64,000 nucleotides of DNA from Erigeron canadensis (GCF_010389155.1 NC_057761.1:19594501-19658500), one strand, 5' to 3'; counted from the first letter of the stretch, positions 35,701 to 47,920 are shown. Numbers and translations: made by a program. The notes: a model not told the origin generated them from the sequence alone.

Positions 35701-38094
35701 ATGAGAGAGATACATATTGCCATATAGGCAAATCCATATATACTGATACGAGACCCTAATGCACAACAATATTTAGATGACCTACATATTGCACTTATAA
35801 ACACTCCTTTCAAGTGTAAAATAAGGTTATTTTACTTATTAAGAGTCAAGGACCTTCATGAATTCTAAACAATAATTAGTTGACTTATCAAAAGATCATA
35901 AGCATAGAATAGGACAAGTAGCGGAAATAAAAGACAATAGAAGCCATCATGAAGGTTAACTTACAGTTCCATGCCAATCACCACGATAAACCTCCCCATA
36001 TGATCCTACAATAAAAGATGGTTGTTACTAACTACTGAAACTAGAGCAAAAAGAATTTCAATTTAGCCAGATAGCTCATTACCCAATCCGATACGTTCAC
36101 CTAAGGTTATATCTTCCCACGCTATCTCACAATCTGCTACATCCTCAAGGGAGACTTCAGATATTGTGCTATCGTTACCTGCAGACCTATCTGATACCCT
36201 CTCTCCTTCTTGTGCCACATCATTCTCTCTGGCTAGTAGATTACCAAATTCTCCCTCTCCATCCCTTCTTGGACAATCCACTAAACTAGGCAAACCAGTT
36301 GCCACAACTGCTGCAGCTGTTACTGTTGCTGCAGCTGCTACGGGTAGTTCTATGTTTGAATCTGTTGTACTTCTTGTTGCGGCAACCATCATTGATGATG
36401 CAACGACTGCAGCAGCTGCCGCTGCCGCAGCAGCCGCCGGGACTTTTGTCGCGTAGTGCGCTGGATTGACTTCAGATGGTGATGAGGCAGGCTTAGCGTG
36501 TGCATTAGTGGAAGGCAAACTAGGTAAAAATCGAGGATGATCCAAATGACTTTGACCCTCAGTAGTCTTTGACCTATCCCACTTACCGCTTTCTTCATTA
36601 TTTTGGTTAGGAACACGTGTATCGTCTTGTTCATCATAAACTTCGGTAAACAAATTAGCAGGAGCAACTACACCACTTTCAAGTAATACGTCATGCAACT
36701 TCTGGGCTAGTTGAGGGTTTTCTTTAGCAGCATCAATCATGTATTGTGAAACATCCTTTACCTTCATTTTTCGTACTGCAGGGGAGCTCACACCTTCAGT
36801 CCAAGAAGGGGATCTTGCATGGCTGTGATGAGAGGGTCTTAAAGGAATTTCACCAATGATGTCCTCCGTCTGTATTTTGGTGGAAATTAAAGAGGAAGAT
36901 TTTTCAGGTTCTTGATCAGGTCGTTCTTGAGTGGGATCTAGGTGTGTAATCCAGGCCCTTTTCTCGTGGGACCCAAATTCCGAGCATTCTTCAGATGAAG
37001 TAGTAAGACCACTTCTAAAAGTTAAACGAGAAGGATCATCATCTGGGGACCATGGACTAGATGAGAATGAAGATTCATCATGATCAACATGGGCAGTATC
37101 AGATAAAATAAGTGTTCCAGGGTCTGCCATTAGATCAACAATGTATTCCCTGGCATTCACAAATGTTAATAGTAATAAGCATTAAGGAGCTAACACATCT
37201 AGTATTATAATAAAGTTGAAGTGAAGGGCACAACCTTCCATCATCAAGCTTAATAAAGCTCATTGCAATATCAGCAGAGCCAGTATAGTGTTTCCCTTTC
37301 ACCAAGCGGCAAGGAATACCGACACTATCAGCCAAAACCTATATCAAAGAGAATATTTAAAAAGAATGAGTCCACTCACAACAAAAAAGATGTAAATGAT
37401 CATGATATATCATATGACGCAGTGCAAAATACTAGAGGTTTTAACTTCCCCAGTTACGTATAAATGGGTCAATGCAGGGTCATGTTTTATTGCAAATGGG
37501 TAATATAGATGAATTTCGAAAATAGTTCAAATTCTGGGAGGTATCTTCTACCTTATCTTCTTAGAAAATTTCCATTTTAGTACCGGGTGCCATTTGAAAA
37601 AAATACAGTCCATCAAGGTCTAGCGAAACATAATACCATTCCCTTGGAATAAGTAATAACTTTAAAGTAGCATTTGAGATAGGTTCTGCTTAAGAGATCA
37701 GGGTATGTATAAAAGGCTTGAAAACAGACATATAAACAATGAGGATGGCGAGTTGGCAAGTCAGAACAAATAGGTTTTGTTATGGTTCTAAACAGGATGC
37801 ACTGAGCTGACCCAAAACACTTCTTCTATAAGTTATTTAACCTTTCATAAACAACTAGTGTGCCAATTTTTATTAGTAAATTTAATAATAATCTACTAAT
37901 ACTCTGGCAAGAAATGGTTAGGTGGGTGTATAGATTAAAACTGCAATCAAATGACTTTCAACCTGTTTGACACATTACCTAAACTATTTTTTTGTATTTA
38001 ACCAGTTAAAGATAGAACAAAACCCTAATGGACACATGCTGACTTGCATAATCAAACGGGTCAAAGTTAAAAACTCAGTACACTAAAAAAGGAG

Positions 38095-38133
<39 letters not shown>

Positions 38134-40210
38134 TATACCTTAAAAAGCAATGCACGATGGCGTGCCATCCCAATTTTTAGTGAGCCAAGAGGCAACACAT
38201 TGCTTCCAATAGTTGCCTTAAGGTTATAGATGAAATTTCTACATGCAAGCAACATCTTGTCTGGATCCCCCACCAGCCCACCCATGTGATTAGAAGCTAT
38301 GATAGCAAGTTTATGCACCATATTTTGACCTACCGAACTAAAAGAATCTGATGTTAACTTGACTGTTGCTTCCAATGCACTTTTCTCTAGTTTTAACAGC
38401 TCGGCATCTGCAGCTTTGTTGACCACAATCGCTTCCCAAGTGGTACTATCTGACACAGGAGTTCCATGTAAATCCAATAGGGATGGCATCTTTGACAATA
38501 CAACTCCCGTTGACGTCTCATACAAATCATAGAACCCATCCAGGATCTTATCATCATAACTAAGAGCACTGTAATTCTGTGAAGTATGAACGAGTCTAGG
38601 ACATGAGAAAGGTTAGAACCCAATATACATATTCTAAATGATACTCTACAAATGTCACAACTTGAACTGTAGAAACTGCATCAAGTCGAGGGTATCAATT
38701 GGATATGGGTGCTAGTCAATCATATTTTATGACACTTTCAGAACCCCCAACAAAAATATAAATAGATATTAAATATGATGCGCAAAAACAAACAAACTAG
38801 CGATTTAAGTAAACAAAAAGCATAACACCTATCTTTAAGAGATAGAGAAGCTCTCCTAGATAATGGTCTGCTTTCCTTGGTTTTAAAAAGCGATAAGCGC
38901 ACAAAAGCGATAGGGTCCATTTCTGAAGCGCAAAAGCGGCGAGCTTTTCATACGCAAGGCGCACACTTATGAAGAAATTTTATAAATTATTTATATAGTA
39001 TTTATAACACAGAAAATACCAAAACAACATCAGTAAGATACTCGTTTAAGTCTGGCTTTGATCAAATTTGGTATTTGAAAAGAAATTCTCAAAAGATTGT
39101 TGTTCTCGTTGAAGAAAAAAAAAAGAGATCAATCTTGTTGAGAAAGAAGAGGTAAGAAAAAAAAATTACTTATTTCTACAAAAAAAATCCTCTTGGACAA
39201 AAAGCTCACACTTTCTAGCGTTTTTTGGCGCCTAGGCTCACAAAAAAGCCCCAAAAGCGCGCGCTTTCTTTACACCCTGCGCCTTGAGTACCAAAAAGCT
39301 CCAAGGCTTGCGCCTAGCGCTTAAGCGCGCCTGAGGCGCGCTTTTTAAAACCAAGCTGCTTTCTAGAAGAAAATTGACTGTCTATGTACTGTATTAAAAT
39401 CAAGCATACGACACGTCAAAACCATATATCAAGATCTCTATACTAGAGGTATCTATTTATTGGGTAAATATATTGCAATATATTCTGTGTGTGGTCAATT
39501 CTCTCATTGAGCAACACACGATAATGTAAATGACAAACCAATGAGGGTATGGCAATGTGTGTGCGTATATGTGTTCAGAGTTTGTAAATTCCCTGCTCCA
39601 TATTACGGCACTGTGACTGCCTCACATAAATAACTAAACCCTGAGAGCATTACTATGGCAAAACAAATTTCCCCGGGCAGTCTAATCTTAAGCTGTACTA
39701 CTATAAGACACTATCATCACTGAAACAAGTAAATAAATAATGACAGTGACCAAAATTCGCAGAATGTTAAAAGATACTATAACCGAGAAGTAAACTTACC
39801 CAATATCGATACGATAGGGTTTGAGCAGGCGAATTAGTTTCTGGAGGACATAATGACCCACCCAAACTAATCTGCTTAACAGCTTCAATTTGGGCAGCTT
39901 CAGGATCCTCCCTTGCACTCAACTCCAATGCCATTTGTATTTGGTATTCTTCTTCTACTTCCGGGTCCCTCGACCCGCCTTTATCATCATCATCATCACA
40001 ACTCATTATTGAATCAAACCCCACTTCATTCTTATCCTCATTTCTCGCATTCGGACGATTCGTCACCACGGAATTAAGCCACCCTGAAATACCAGACTTA
40101 TCAACTGATTGACCCACCTTTGAGTCATTCACAGCATCTGATGATGATGATGATGACGATGAAGTTTGATTATTAGGCATCATATGTAACTTTCTTAACA
40201 AATTCTTCAT
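29776..40210 (-). CDS. Raf-like MAPKKK of the EDR1/SIS8 type
   Basis: Thirteen exons join without frame breaks into 932 residues: 40210-39800, 38576-38139, 37338-37235, 37149-36083, 36005-35965, 35441-35373, 34921-34821, 33886-33808, 33702-33604, 33521-33453, 30315-30266, 30152-29976 and 29869-29776. All introns are GT-AG. The EDR1 regulatory domain covers roughly residues 105-335 ([50 protein letters not shown]). A long linker contains Ala/Val runs near 552-600. The kinase domain starts near 662 with GERIGLG/SYGEVY; Lys692 (VAVKK), HRDLKSPN at 786-793, DFG at 806-808 and MAPE at 830-833 are all present. Start MKNLLRKLH matches the family N-terminus. The EDR1 region resembles Arabidopsis SIS8 and its paralogue At1g18160 more than EDR1 itself (from memory). 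Such kinases act in stress, sugar and defence signalling. Confidence 0.93.
30316..33452 (-). other. 3.1-kb intron between kinase exons 10 and 11
   Basis: This is by far the longest intron of the kinase. It holds a CA microsatellite near 30657-30683 and a paired ACATCTCTAACATCATCTTTG / ACATCTCTAGCATCATCTTTG motif at about 31260 and 31410. No element with clear ends or coding domain was recognised. The donor is AAAA|GTTGGT (weak) at the exon 11 side. Confidence 0.6.
38093..38130. repeat. GA microsatellite just inside a kinase intron
   Basis: About 15 uninterrupted GA units lie within 10 bp of the intron 2 donor (ac at 38137-38138). On the transcribed strand this is a TC tract directly downstream of the 5' splice site GTATACC. 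Confidence 0.9.
38876..39355. mobile_element. 480-bp hAT-like MITE in kinase intron 1
   Basis: Perfect 17-bp terminal inverted repeats CTTGGTTTTAAAAAGCG (38876-38892 and complement 39339-39355) are flanked by a perfect 8-bp target duplication CTGCTTTC (38868-38875 and 39356-39363). An 8-bp duplication points to the hAT superfamily, although the terminal bases do not match the hAT consensus well. Both subterminal regions are very rich in GCGC/AGCGC repeats, while the middle is AT-rich and non-coding. Confidence 0.93.
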
Positions 40211-41216
40211 ATTATATATCAACTTTTTATTATTATTATAGTTATATATGATATGATATGATATCTCCAAATAAATGTGTGTGTGTGTATATATAAATCA
40301 AATTATCAACTGAAAAAGTCAACGCTAAAAAAGACTAGAAATAGCATCACATGATAACAATGCCATAAACGTCTCCATTTTCTTAATCCAAGCATTAATT
40401 TTTTACTTTCTATTCTTTTAACAACACCCCATTAATCTTCTATATCTATACATCTATTCTTTACTTTACTATATATAAATAAGGAAAACTATATGTATAC
40501 CACTATACATATGTATATATCTATACATACATCTATTACTATCTGGAGTATTATATATATAACAGATTAACAGCAACAATCCTGTGTTTTTCAGCAAAAC
40601 AGTAATATCCTAGATGCTTAAATGAGCAAAGTATTTTGTACACAAATATATAAATATAATATGATAGATATATACAGGAGGAAAAAGATAGATAATTGAA
40701 GTATGGGTTTTATATATAGCCTAGTTGAATCAGTGAATTGAAATATTAAAAATAGAAAAGGGGGAAAGAAAGAAAGAAAGAAGGAAAGAAGATGGAAAAA
40801 AGGGAGAGATGAATGGCAAAAAAGACAGCAAAGAAAGAAAGAAAAGAAACAAGTGGTGTGTGCCCCACTTACTTCCACTTCCACTTAATTTCCCACTTGA
40901 TGTTTTTGTTTGAGCTACGTACAAACGTTTTCCACATACTTTCTTTTTTTTCTTTTTAATTTTAATATTTTTAGTGAGAAATTAAATGAAATTATAAATA
41001 GAAAAATCAGAAAACATAGAGGTGCGCATAGCCGCATACCCAATTATCACGGCCCAACCTAATTGGGTTTCGATTAATGGTCATTTTGTTTGACTTTTGA
41101 TGGGTTATTTAGGTTCACTAGAACTTAAATGGTCTGTATGGTTCGGTAGATGGTTCAAATTGAAATATTTAAATATCGACTGACTTGAATAACCCGTTTA
41201 TATATTATTTGATTTG
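40211..41216 (-). promoter_or_regulatory. Kinase 5' untranslated region and promoter region
   Basis: Upstream of the kinase start is a strong purine tract (40759-40850, mostly GAAA/GGAA on the plus strand). On the gene's strand this is a CT/CTTT-rich tract typical of plant 5' leaders. A GT microsatellite lies at about 40277-40288. No TATA box can be assigned with confidence. Beyond about 40930 the DNA is AT-rich with no gene. Confidence 0.5.
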
Positions 41217-41389
41217 TATCGTAAATAATTATATCATTATATATGGATGTTTATAGAGATTTGGTTTCCTATTTTACTTTTCTTACTTGGAGTCTACTCC
41301 AACTTATTGTGTATATATACCTCTTGTTTATCGTTAATAAAGTGAACAATTCCTTCTCTTTATATTCTATTTTCTTCTACTTGATAACA
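41217..41389 (+). repeat. 5' LTR of the old copia element
   Basis: This 173-bp LTR begins TATCGTAAATAATT (a decayed TGTTGT-like start) and ends TTGATAACA. It contains GTGTATATATACC, a TATA-like box, and AATAAAGTGAACAATT. Confidence 0.85.
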
Positions 41390-41663
41390 CGTTTATCAGC
41401 ACGAATGGCTCAAAAACCTTAAAAATAAAATTTACGGCCGACCACTTTCTTTAGCTACCCATTCGATCAAGCTATGTAATTTTTTAAATGTTTCTCCAGA
41501 ATCCTTTGTTTTCCGAGTAAAAAGAAAAAAAAAACAAAGACACCGTGTGTGCAAAGTTCGAAAGTTAATATGAAGACAGAATACACTTGGTTGTTGTAAG
41601 GTAATTTATTTGGATTTTCATTCATGGTTTATATAATATATAATATAATATATATATATATAT

Positions 41664-42100
41664 AGGGTAGAGATCCAAAGAGAAGGTTGTTAAAAAGAGA
41701 AGGGAGAGAATGTCCGTTTTTTTTAGCTTGTTTTCTTGATTTTTTTTATTTTCACTTTTTTCATTTTTTTTTTAATTAACTTCATCCATAAAAAAATAAA
41801 ATTTTTAAAAAAAAAATTCTAACCTGAGTTAGTGAGTTATACATGTAAGGGTACGGTACGGGCTTCGCCCTTAAGGATATTAATAAAGGGTAGCTAGTGG
41901 GAGTGATAGGTCATAGATGGTGATAAGTCACAGGGGGTAATCGGTGATAGGGTGATCTACCTAACGGGCTTCGCCCTTAGCTATCATGGCTCCGCCATAG
42001 ACTGAGAGGCTTCGCCTATAGCTTATGGGCTACGCCTTTTAAAAAAACGAACCTTCTTTGCCTTCTCTCCTTAAGGTACCTTCTCATTTGATCTCTATCC
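41664..42100. mobile_element. MITE-like element between TA microsatellites, with five mini-hairpins
   Basis: The left end AGGGTAGAGATCCAAAGAG and the complement of the right end AGGATAGAGATCAAATGAG form imperfect inverted repeats of about 40 bp. They are flanked by TA runs at 41631-41663 and 42101-42124. The middle carries GGGCTTCGCCC at 41860 and 41966, ATGGCTCCGCCAT at 41986, AGGCTTCGCCT at 42007 and GGGCTACGCCT at 42027. No coding capacity. Confidence 0.8.
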
Positions 42101-43012
42101 TATATATATATATATATATATATATGGCAAAGCTATAATAAAATATTATAATAAATTATAGTCATCGATTGAAACAAAGTTTTTTCTTTTGAATTATGAT
42201 GGTCCGAATTTGCTACTAACGGTACTTGAACTTGGTTACGGCCTTGTTTATCTCGACAAGTAGTTGAATTTGGGTGACTCTCATTCCTAAAAGGAAAAAA
42301 TATTTTTTTTGTTCATGATTCTATTATTTGTGTTATACATATGTATATTTAAAAGATTTATCTGAATTGACCGTTAACCGTAGCTAAACTTGATTATGAT
42401 CATATTTAGCTTGACAAATGGTTCGATTTGGATAAGTATATTTGAAGTACAAATTAATTGATGACAAAGAAACAATCCGCCGGCTTCATGCTTGTGTTGT
42501 TTTTACAATATGTTATATGCACACTTTAAATCAGCTAAAATTTCATGGTCAATTTTAAAATTTTTACACCTTGAATTTAGGATTGTATGCACTTGCATTG
42601 AGTAAAGTTGAAAGACACTAATATTAGCATATCAAATTTAACGATCTACAATATAAACATTATTTAGTTGTTTATATGAAGTGTGTTGCATGTCTGAATA
42701 TGAAGTTAAATATGTTTGTATAGAATAATTGATCTTTTGTAGATAATCAAAACATGTCTAAAAAGATTATTCATGTTATATATGAGAGCCACTGTCATAA
42801 TTATATCTTGATGCTTATTGATTTAAATTATTTTAAAAATTTCTGAATTTAAAGCTGGTACATATTCTCTACCATATATGCATCATAACTTTTGTTCCCC
42901 TAAAATTTCCTTGTGGCTATTGTTCAATACAATATAGCTCGTTAGCATGGTGATAAAATTTAGATGTGGATGTTATTTATGTACTTGCTTAAAATTCTTT
43001 AAGGGTTAATTA

Positions 43013-44956
43013 ATTGGTTAAGTAGATTATTTTCCCGCGTAATACGCGAGTTAAATATATTAAGTTTTCATAATAACATATTGATAGTTACAAATAAGAC
43101 ATTTAAAAAATGATGATCTTATTATTCAAAAACATATTTGTTGAGTTTTAGTGTAATTGATTAAATTTATTGATAACAAACAATATAAAACAATATTTAA
43201 GTCTTTAGTTTTAAGTTGAGTCAGCTTATACTCACTTAAGTTAGGTCAATTTGGATGTCTATGTTGGCCCAATATTCACATGTATTAATGTAATAAGTTA
43301 AATAAATGGTTCTTCGATCCGCATTAATGTATATTATAGCATTTGATCCAAGTCAAAGATTAACCACAAAGATAGAAGACAAAATTGGGTGTAAAAGTCA
43401 ACTTGAACTTACAGTCTTCTAAGATAAACAACCTTGGCACTTAGCGATCCTACAAATGTTTTAAGCTGCCTTATTTACTTATTGTTATTGAAATTAACCT
43501 TGGGTTGAATAAACATGAAAGATAAAAGGTACATGGTACATAACCAATCCTCAAGCATTGATAGTTGTCGTTTATGTAAGTTGTTCTGTTTGTCTGACCA
43601 CGTAATACGCTTATCTAGCTGATAAAGAAACATAAAACTTCAATTGCAAAAGTCACTAAATATTAAGTCATATGTCTCAAAGTAATGGTTCATAATAAAA
43701 ATAACACACAACTAACAAAATATATAATCATAATATACATGTTCATTGGATAATAATTTTATCATTAATTATTACAAAGAGTTGATAAATATATCTTTTG
43801 AAAAGATGTGTTTCGGAGTACACTGAAACTAACCATATAATTGTGATTTCACTAAGGATAAACTATGTTGTCTTAAACCAGGTTTGCGGCTACCGGGGTA
43901 GTGGCATCTCCAAATGACAACCCCACAGATTGAATAGGCATATTTTGAATTATACTTTAGCTAACCATATGATGGTGATTTCACCAAGAATAGACTATAC
44001 ATTAATTGGTTTAAACTGGGTTTGCGCTATCGGAAAATGCCATCTTCAAAGAACAACTCCATAGACAAATCAACCTGAAGATTGAACTCATGACATGTAA
44101 CAGCTGTGCTAATTCTATTAGTTTTTTAATAATGTATATGTGGGTAAAAAATATTAAAGGTATTATAATTCAAAAAAATAAAAATACTATAAATATAAAT
44201 AACTTAACATGCTATTCTTAAATCTAAAACTACTCAAAGAAAATGTAACATTTATCTTATGATGGATAGAATAATATATATATATTTTTTGATATAAGAA
44301 CACTAATATTTTTGTATTATTAATGCTTAATAATAATAAAAAAAAATTTATTCAATACTAATAAAGATTTAAAATCAGTATTATATTTTTTAAATAACTA
44401 TTCACTAGCCATATTTTTTCTGATGGATAGAATAATATATATATTTTTTCTGATATAAGAACACTAATATTTTTGTATTATTAATGCTTAATAATAATAA
44501 AAAAAATTTATTCAATACTAATAAAGATTTAAAATCAGTATTATATTTTTTAAATAACTATTCACTAGCCATATTTTTTCTTTTATATTAATCAATTAAA
44601 TTGTTATATATATATATATATATATTTAAATTCCCTTTATATCTCCCAATAATTATAAAAGATCCTTTTAAATTTACTCTTGCCCGCGCGTTGCATCAAC
44701 AAAAATAGACAACGTTCGAGGTATTGTGACAATGTTAATTTCAAAACATATACTTAGTTAAAAGAATGAAAATCCTAAATTTTTCTATAACTCTTGTAAA
44801 GTATTTGATATAACAAAGAGAATTTTAATAAAGTCTGGAGCTCTTGTAAGGGTGATTACGTTTAAGGTTTCGTCATAACGTGTACTTCTATTGGAGTACT
44901 TTTTATAATTTTCATGTGTTCTTCCGCATATTATGCGGGTTAATAATCTATCTAGT
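43013..44956. mobile_element. Region bounded by inverted Helitron-like 3' termini
   Basis: At the right end a hairpin CCGCATATTATGCGG (44924-44938) is followed 13 bases later by CTAGT (44952-44956), the hairpin-plus-CTRR-T end of Helitrons. At the left end, on the opposite strand, a similar hairpin (CGCGTAATACGCG near 43036) with the same AATAATCTA spacer faces outward (ending near 43013). This may be two Helitron fragments or one rearranged element. The TC start was not found. Confidence 0.5.
44261..44580. repeat. 161-bp tandem duplication, nearly identical copies
   Basis: Copy 1 (44261-44421) and copy 2 (44422-44580) both run from GATGGATAGAATAATATATA to CTAGCCATATTTTTTC. They differ only by a few bases in AT runs. 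Confidence 0.93.
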
Positions 44957-46329
44957 ATGTAAATAAATCTTTTGTTTCAAGTTATTAGTAAATATAAATC
45001 GCATATAGGAATTAAACATATTTTCTTCTTAATAAAAAAAGTCCAACACTAAATAAGTTCCAATAAATGTTCTAAAAAAAGTAAGTTACAATAGCATGAA
45101 AAAGTGATAGCGATTATCATCACAGCAACATGTTACGCTAGTTGTTATATTAGGAATAAATTAATCTTAATTATGTAAATTTATCAAAATTAAAAATATA
45201 TACGTAAGAGGGGTATATTTTGTCTAAACATATAAAACACAAAACACAAGTATTAATATCGTCATTTTACAAATATGAAATAATTAAATTTGATATAATA
45301 GTTGTACATCAAAGTTGAACCTCATCCAAAGATTCTTAATTATTTATAAATGAATTTAGGACCTTATTATATATATATTTATATATTTATTTTGGTAGAT
45401 GTTCAGTTCAAACGTTAATAGTTTCCAAAAAATTGTAAAAGCTACAACAGAAATTAGTTTAACACTTCATAGCATTCTTGGTGAAATAATATACAAATCT
45501 TATATATTTATGTACAAAGCAAATTAATTATTAAATATATTTTGTTTAGTAATTATGTGACAAAATTGGTCATTGTATTAAGACTCTTATCTACGTGGAT
45601 GTAAATGGACGTTGCTTTATTACGATCACTTTGATAGTTAATTTTAGCATGACTAAGAATGAGGGACTATATATATTAGTATGATATATCAATATAGATT
45701 TGTCATGGTATAGAATTTTTTTTAAAATTTATTTATTATGTTCATGGAGATATGTAAAAACATTTAAGAACATTACAATATAAATAATAAATTTTGTATC
45801 TCAAATATTGGATACATTATGTTTTGCATATGATTATATATATAGTCTATACATAATGTTGTAACATTTAAATTGGTTAATAACATTATATCGTTTCAGT
45901 CATCCTTAAAGGATAAAAAGAAAAAATGATAGAGCTAATAGCTCAGATGGAGTTTTGTCTACGGTTTGTGTTAGTATTATCATGGATTCACGTTTATTTG
46001 TTTATGTTGAGACATTTTAATAATTGATCAATGATATATATGCAATTTGGATTGTATGCTTATTTTATATGACAATAAGCCAATGGAATATTATGCTTGA
46101 GTTTATTGAATGATGTGAAATCTCTTGAGGAGTTGCTATAAATTTATCATGAGAAAAACAATTTGGTTATGCAATAAAAGAACTAATTCTTCTTTCGTTA
46201 TTCACTAAGGTGGATCATAAACATTAGGGAAAAATGTAAAACATTAGGGAAAAATGTAAAGCAACTGTTGAAATGAGTAAAAATGAATTATCAAAGATCC
46301 TCACATCAATAAATATAAACTTAAGTTTG

Positions 46330-46640
46330 TGGGATAATTCATTCACATGATTTAGTAATTGCCAGCAATATAAACTGACCAAAAAGCTGCTAATGCTCCT
46401 GTTGGTAATGAGTCTATGCACATTTGAAAGTGGTAGAAAAATCGATTTCAAATAAAATTCCTCGAATGAAAAGGAGCATAAAGTTAAGAAGGTCAAAGTC
46501 GAGGTATAAAAGACCCCATAAGAGATTGATGACGAGAAACAGACATGAAGGTTTTGAGAAACCCCGGGTACTTGAAATAATGAAATCTCAATGAATTGTG
46601 ACATGTCTCGATACTTGTGGAATCGAAAATAGATAAAATG
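46330..46640 (+). pseudogene. Decayed copia polyprotein fragment (integrase-RT hinge)
   Basis: On the plus strand, short in-frame islands AANAPVGNESMHI (about 46388) and NEISMNCDMSRYLWNRK (about 46579) match the conserved hinge that lies between integrase and RT in many plant copia elements. Stops and frame changes separate them. This is the only visible coding trace of the old copia. Confidence 0.55.
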
Positions 46641-47675
46641 ACGTCGAGATTGAACGGATATGATAGCGCTAAGGGTATATATGGTGAGGATCTTGAAAAA
46701 GCATGCATGCACATAAGTGATAAGATATGGATGATTAGCCAAAGATGAAAAGATGCTAGTTTTTTTTAGGACATGAAGTCCAAGCGATTGAAAGTGCGTA
46801 AATTATATGATGATGATCTGTGTTCGGATATTGAATGAGAAAAATTGAAAATATGGCACATAGATTGTTGAACAGATCTTGTATTGATTATGGATAAGAA
46901 ATGTCATATGGTGGAAGCAACTATTGATCTATTGAAAGTCTGGCAAAATAAGATATTTGATTTAAAGAATACGAAAAGAGATCATTTGGCATTAAGATTT
47001 AATGCATGAAGCATGTTTCGTGGTTTGAAAAGCTTAAAAACCTATGTGAAATTGGAATGTGATAGAATCGCCTTAATGCTTATTTATTGAAATGTGTCAT
47101 AGAAATTACTATGTTTGCTCATGAAACTCCATAAAGAAATTTGGATTTATATATGATATGAGTTTTAATGGAACTCCAAGAGAGTGTCCAATACAAATGA
47201 ATGTGAGATAAAAGACAAAGAATGTCTTCATTTACGAATTTACCATGTTAAGGACAATATCATTGAACATCATAATAGCTAAAAGAGGAAGCTATATTTT
47301 TTGTGGAACAAGTGACGCTCATGGCTATGAGGTCACGTGATGTTGAAAGAACCCCCTCGGTTTTCAAAGATAATGATCACAATGTTTGTTTAAAAGTTTT
47401 GTTAAAACATTGATAGTTATCTATTGTTCATGTATGAAATCATGCATCATTTAAATTGAAGTTATTGATAGATTTTAGCTTATGAAGTATGCGTATGTAC
47501 TTACATGAAATGTACGATGCATTGGATACATGAGCCATATGTGAAAAATCAATATATAGCATGTTGGTTCATGAGATAATCAAATTTGTTTAGCGAGAGA
47601 CTTATTATGATAAAATTTGATGTTGGTTTGTGATATTGATTTTGTCAACCAGCTAATTTAAACGATGTGATTATG

Positions 47676-47883
47676 AGGGGGAGAAAATACGCATTGCACT
47701 ATTTTTCCATTAGCCATGGTTTTATCCCAATGGGTTTTCTAGGTAAGGTTTTTAATGAGGCAATATCTCTAAGCGTATCTAAAGAATTATGTACTCTTTT
47801 TCCTTCATTAGATCTTTGTCCCATTTTATCTAATAAGGTTTTAACGAGGCATAATATTTTCAAGTGAACATCCAAAGGGGAAC
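47676..47883 (+). repeat. Copia 3' untranslated motif, first copy
   Basis: GAGGGGGAGAAAATACGCAT, then CCATGGTTTT...GGGTTTTCTAGGTAAGG and a TTTAATGAGGCA motif, ends with ATCCAAAGGGGAAC. The same series occurs at about 52505-52635 before the right LTR. This copy is not followed by an LTR, so it belongs to a second, broken relative or to a duplication. Confidence 0.7.
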
Positions 47884-47920
47884 TTCATACACCATGTTCG
47901 TGGATCTTGTTCAGGGAACA

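Larger units (their letters stand above)
42125..46300. other. AT-rich decayed DNA inside the old copia element, no gene
   Basis: No frame with a recognisable domain is present. It contains a diverged pair of about 115-bp direct repeats (43823-43935 and 43953-44080), a near-perfect 161-bp tandem duplication and two outward-facing Helitron-like termini, listed separately. Confidence 0.7.

Noticed and set aside
36166..36456. Plus-strand 96-codon Ala/Val/Thr-rich frame
   Set aside because: It is the complement of the kinase's alanine-rich exon 4 linker; the GCN repeat keeps both strands open.
40618..40924. Minus-strand Phe/Leu/Ser frames upstream of the kinase
   Set aside because: They arise from the GAAA/CTTT purine-pyrimidine tract in the 5' leader.
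46224..46742. Minus-strand 172-codon frame
   Set aside because: It lies opposite the decayed copia hinge, has no domain or start context, and is rich in Phe/Leu/Ser as expected for the complement of A/G-rich coding DNA.
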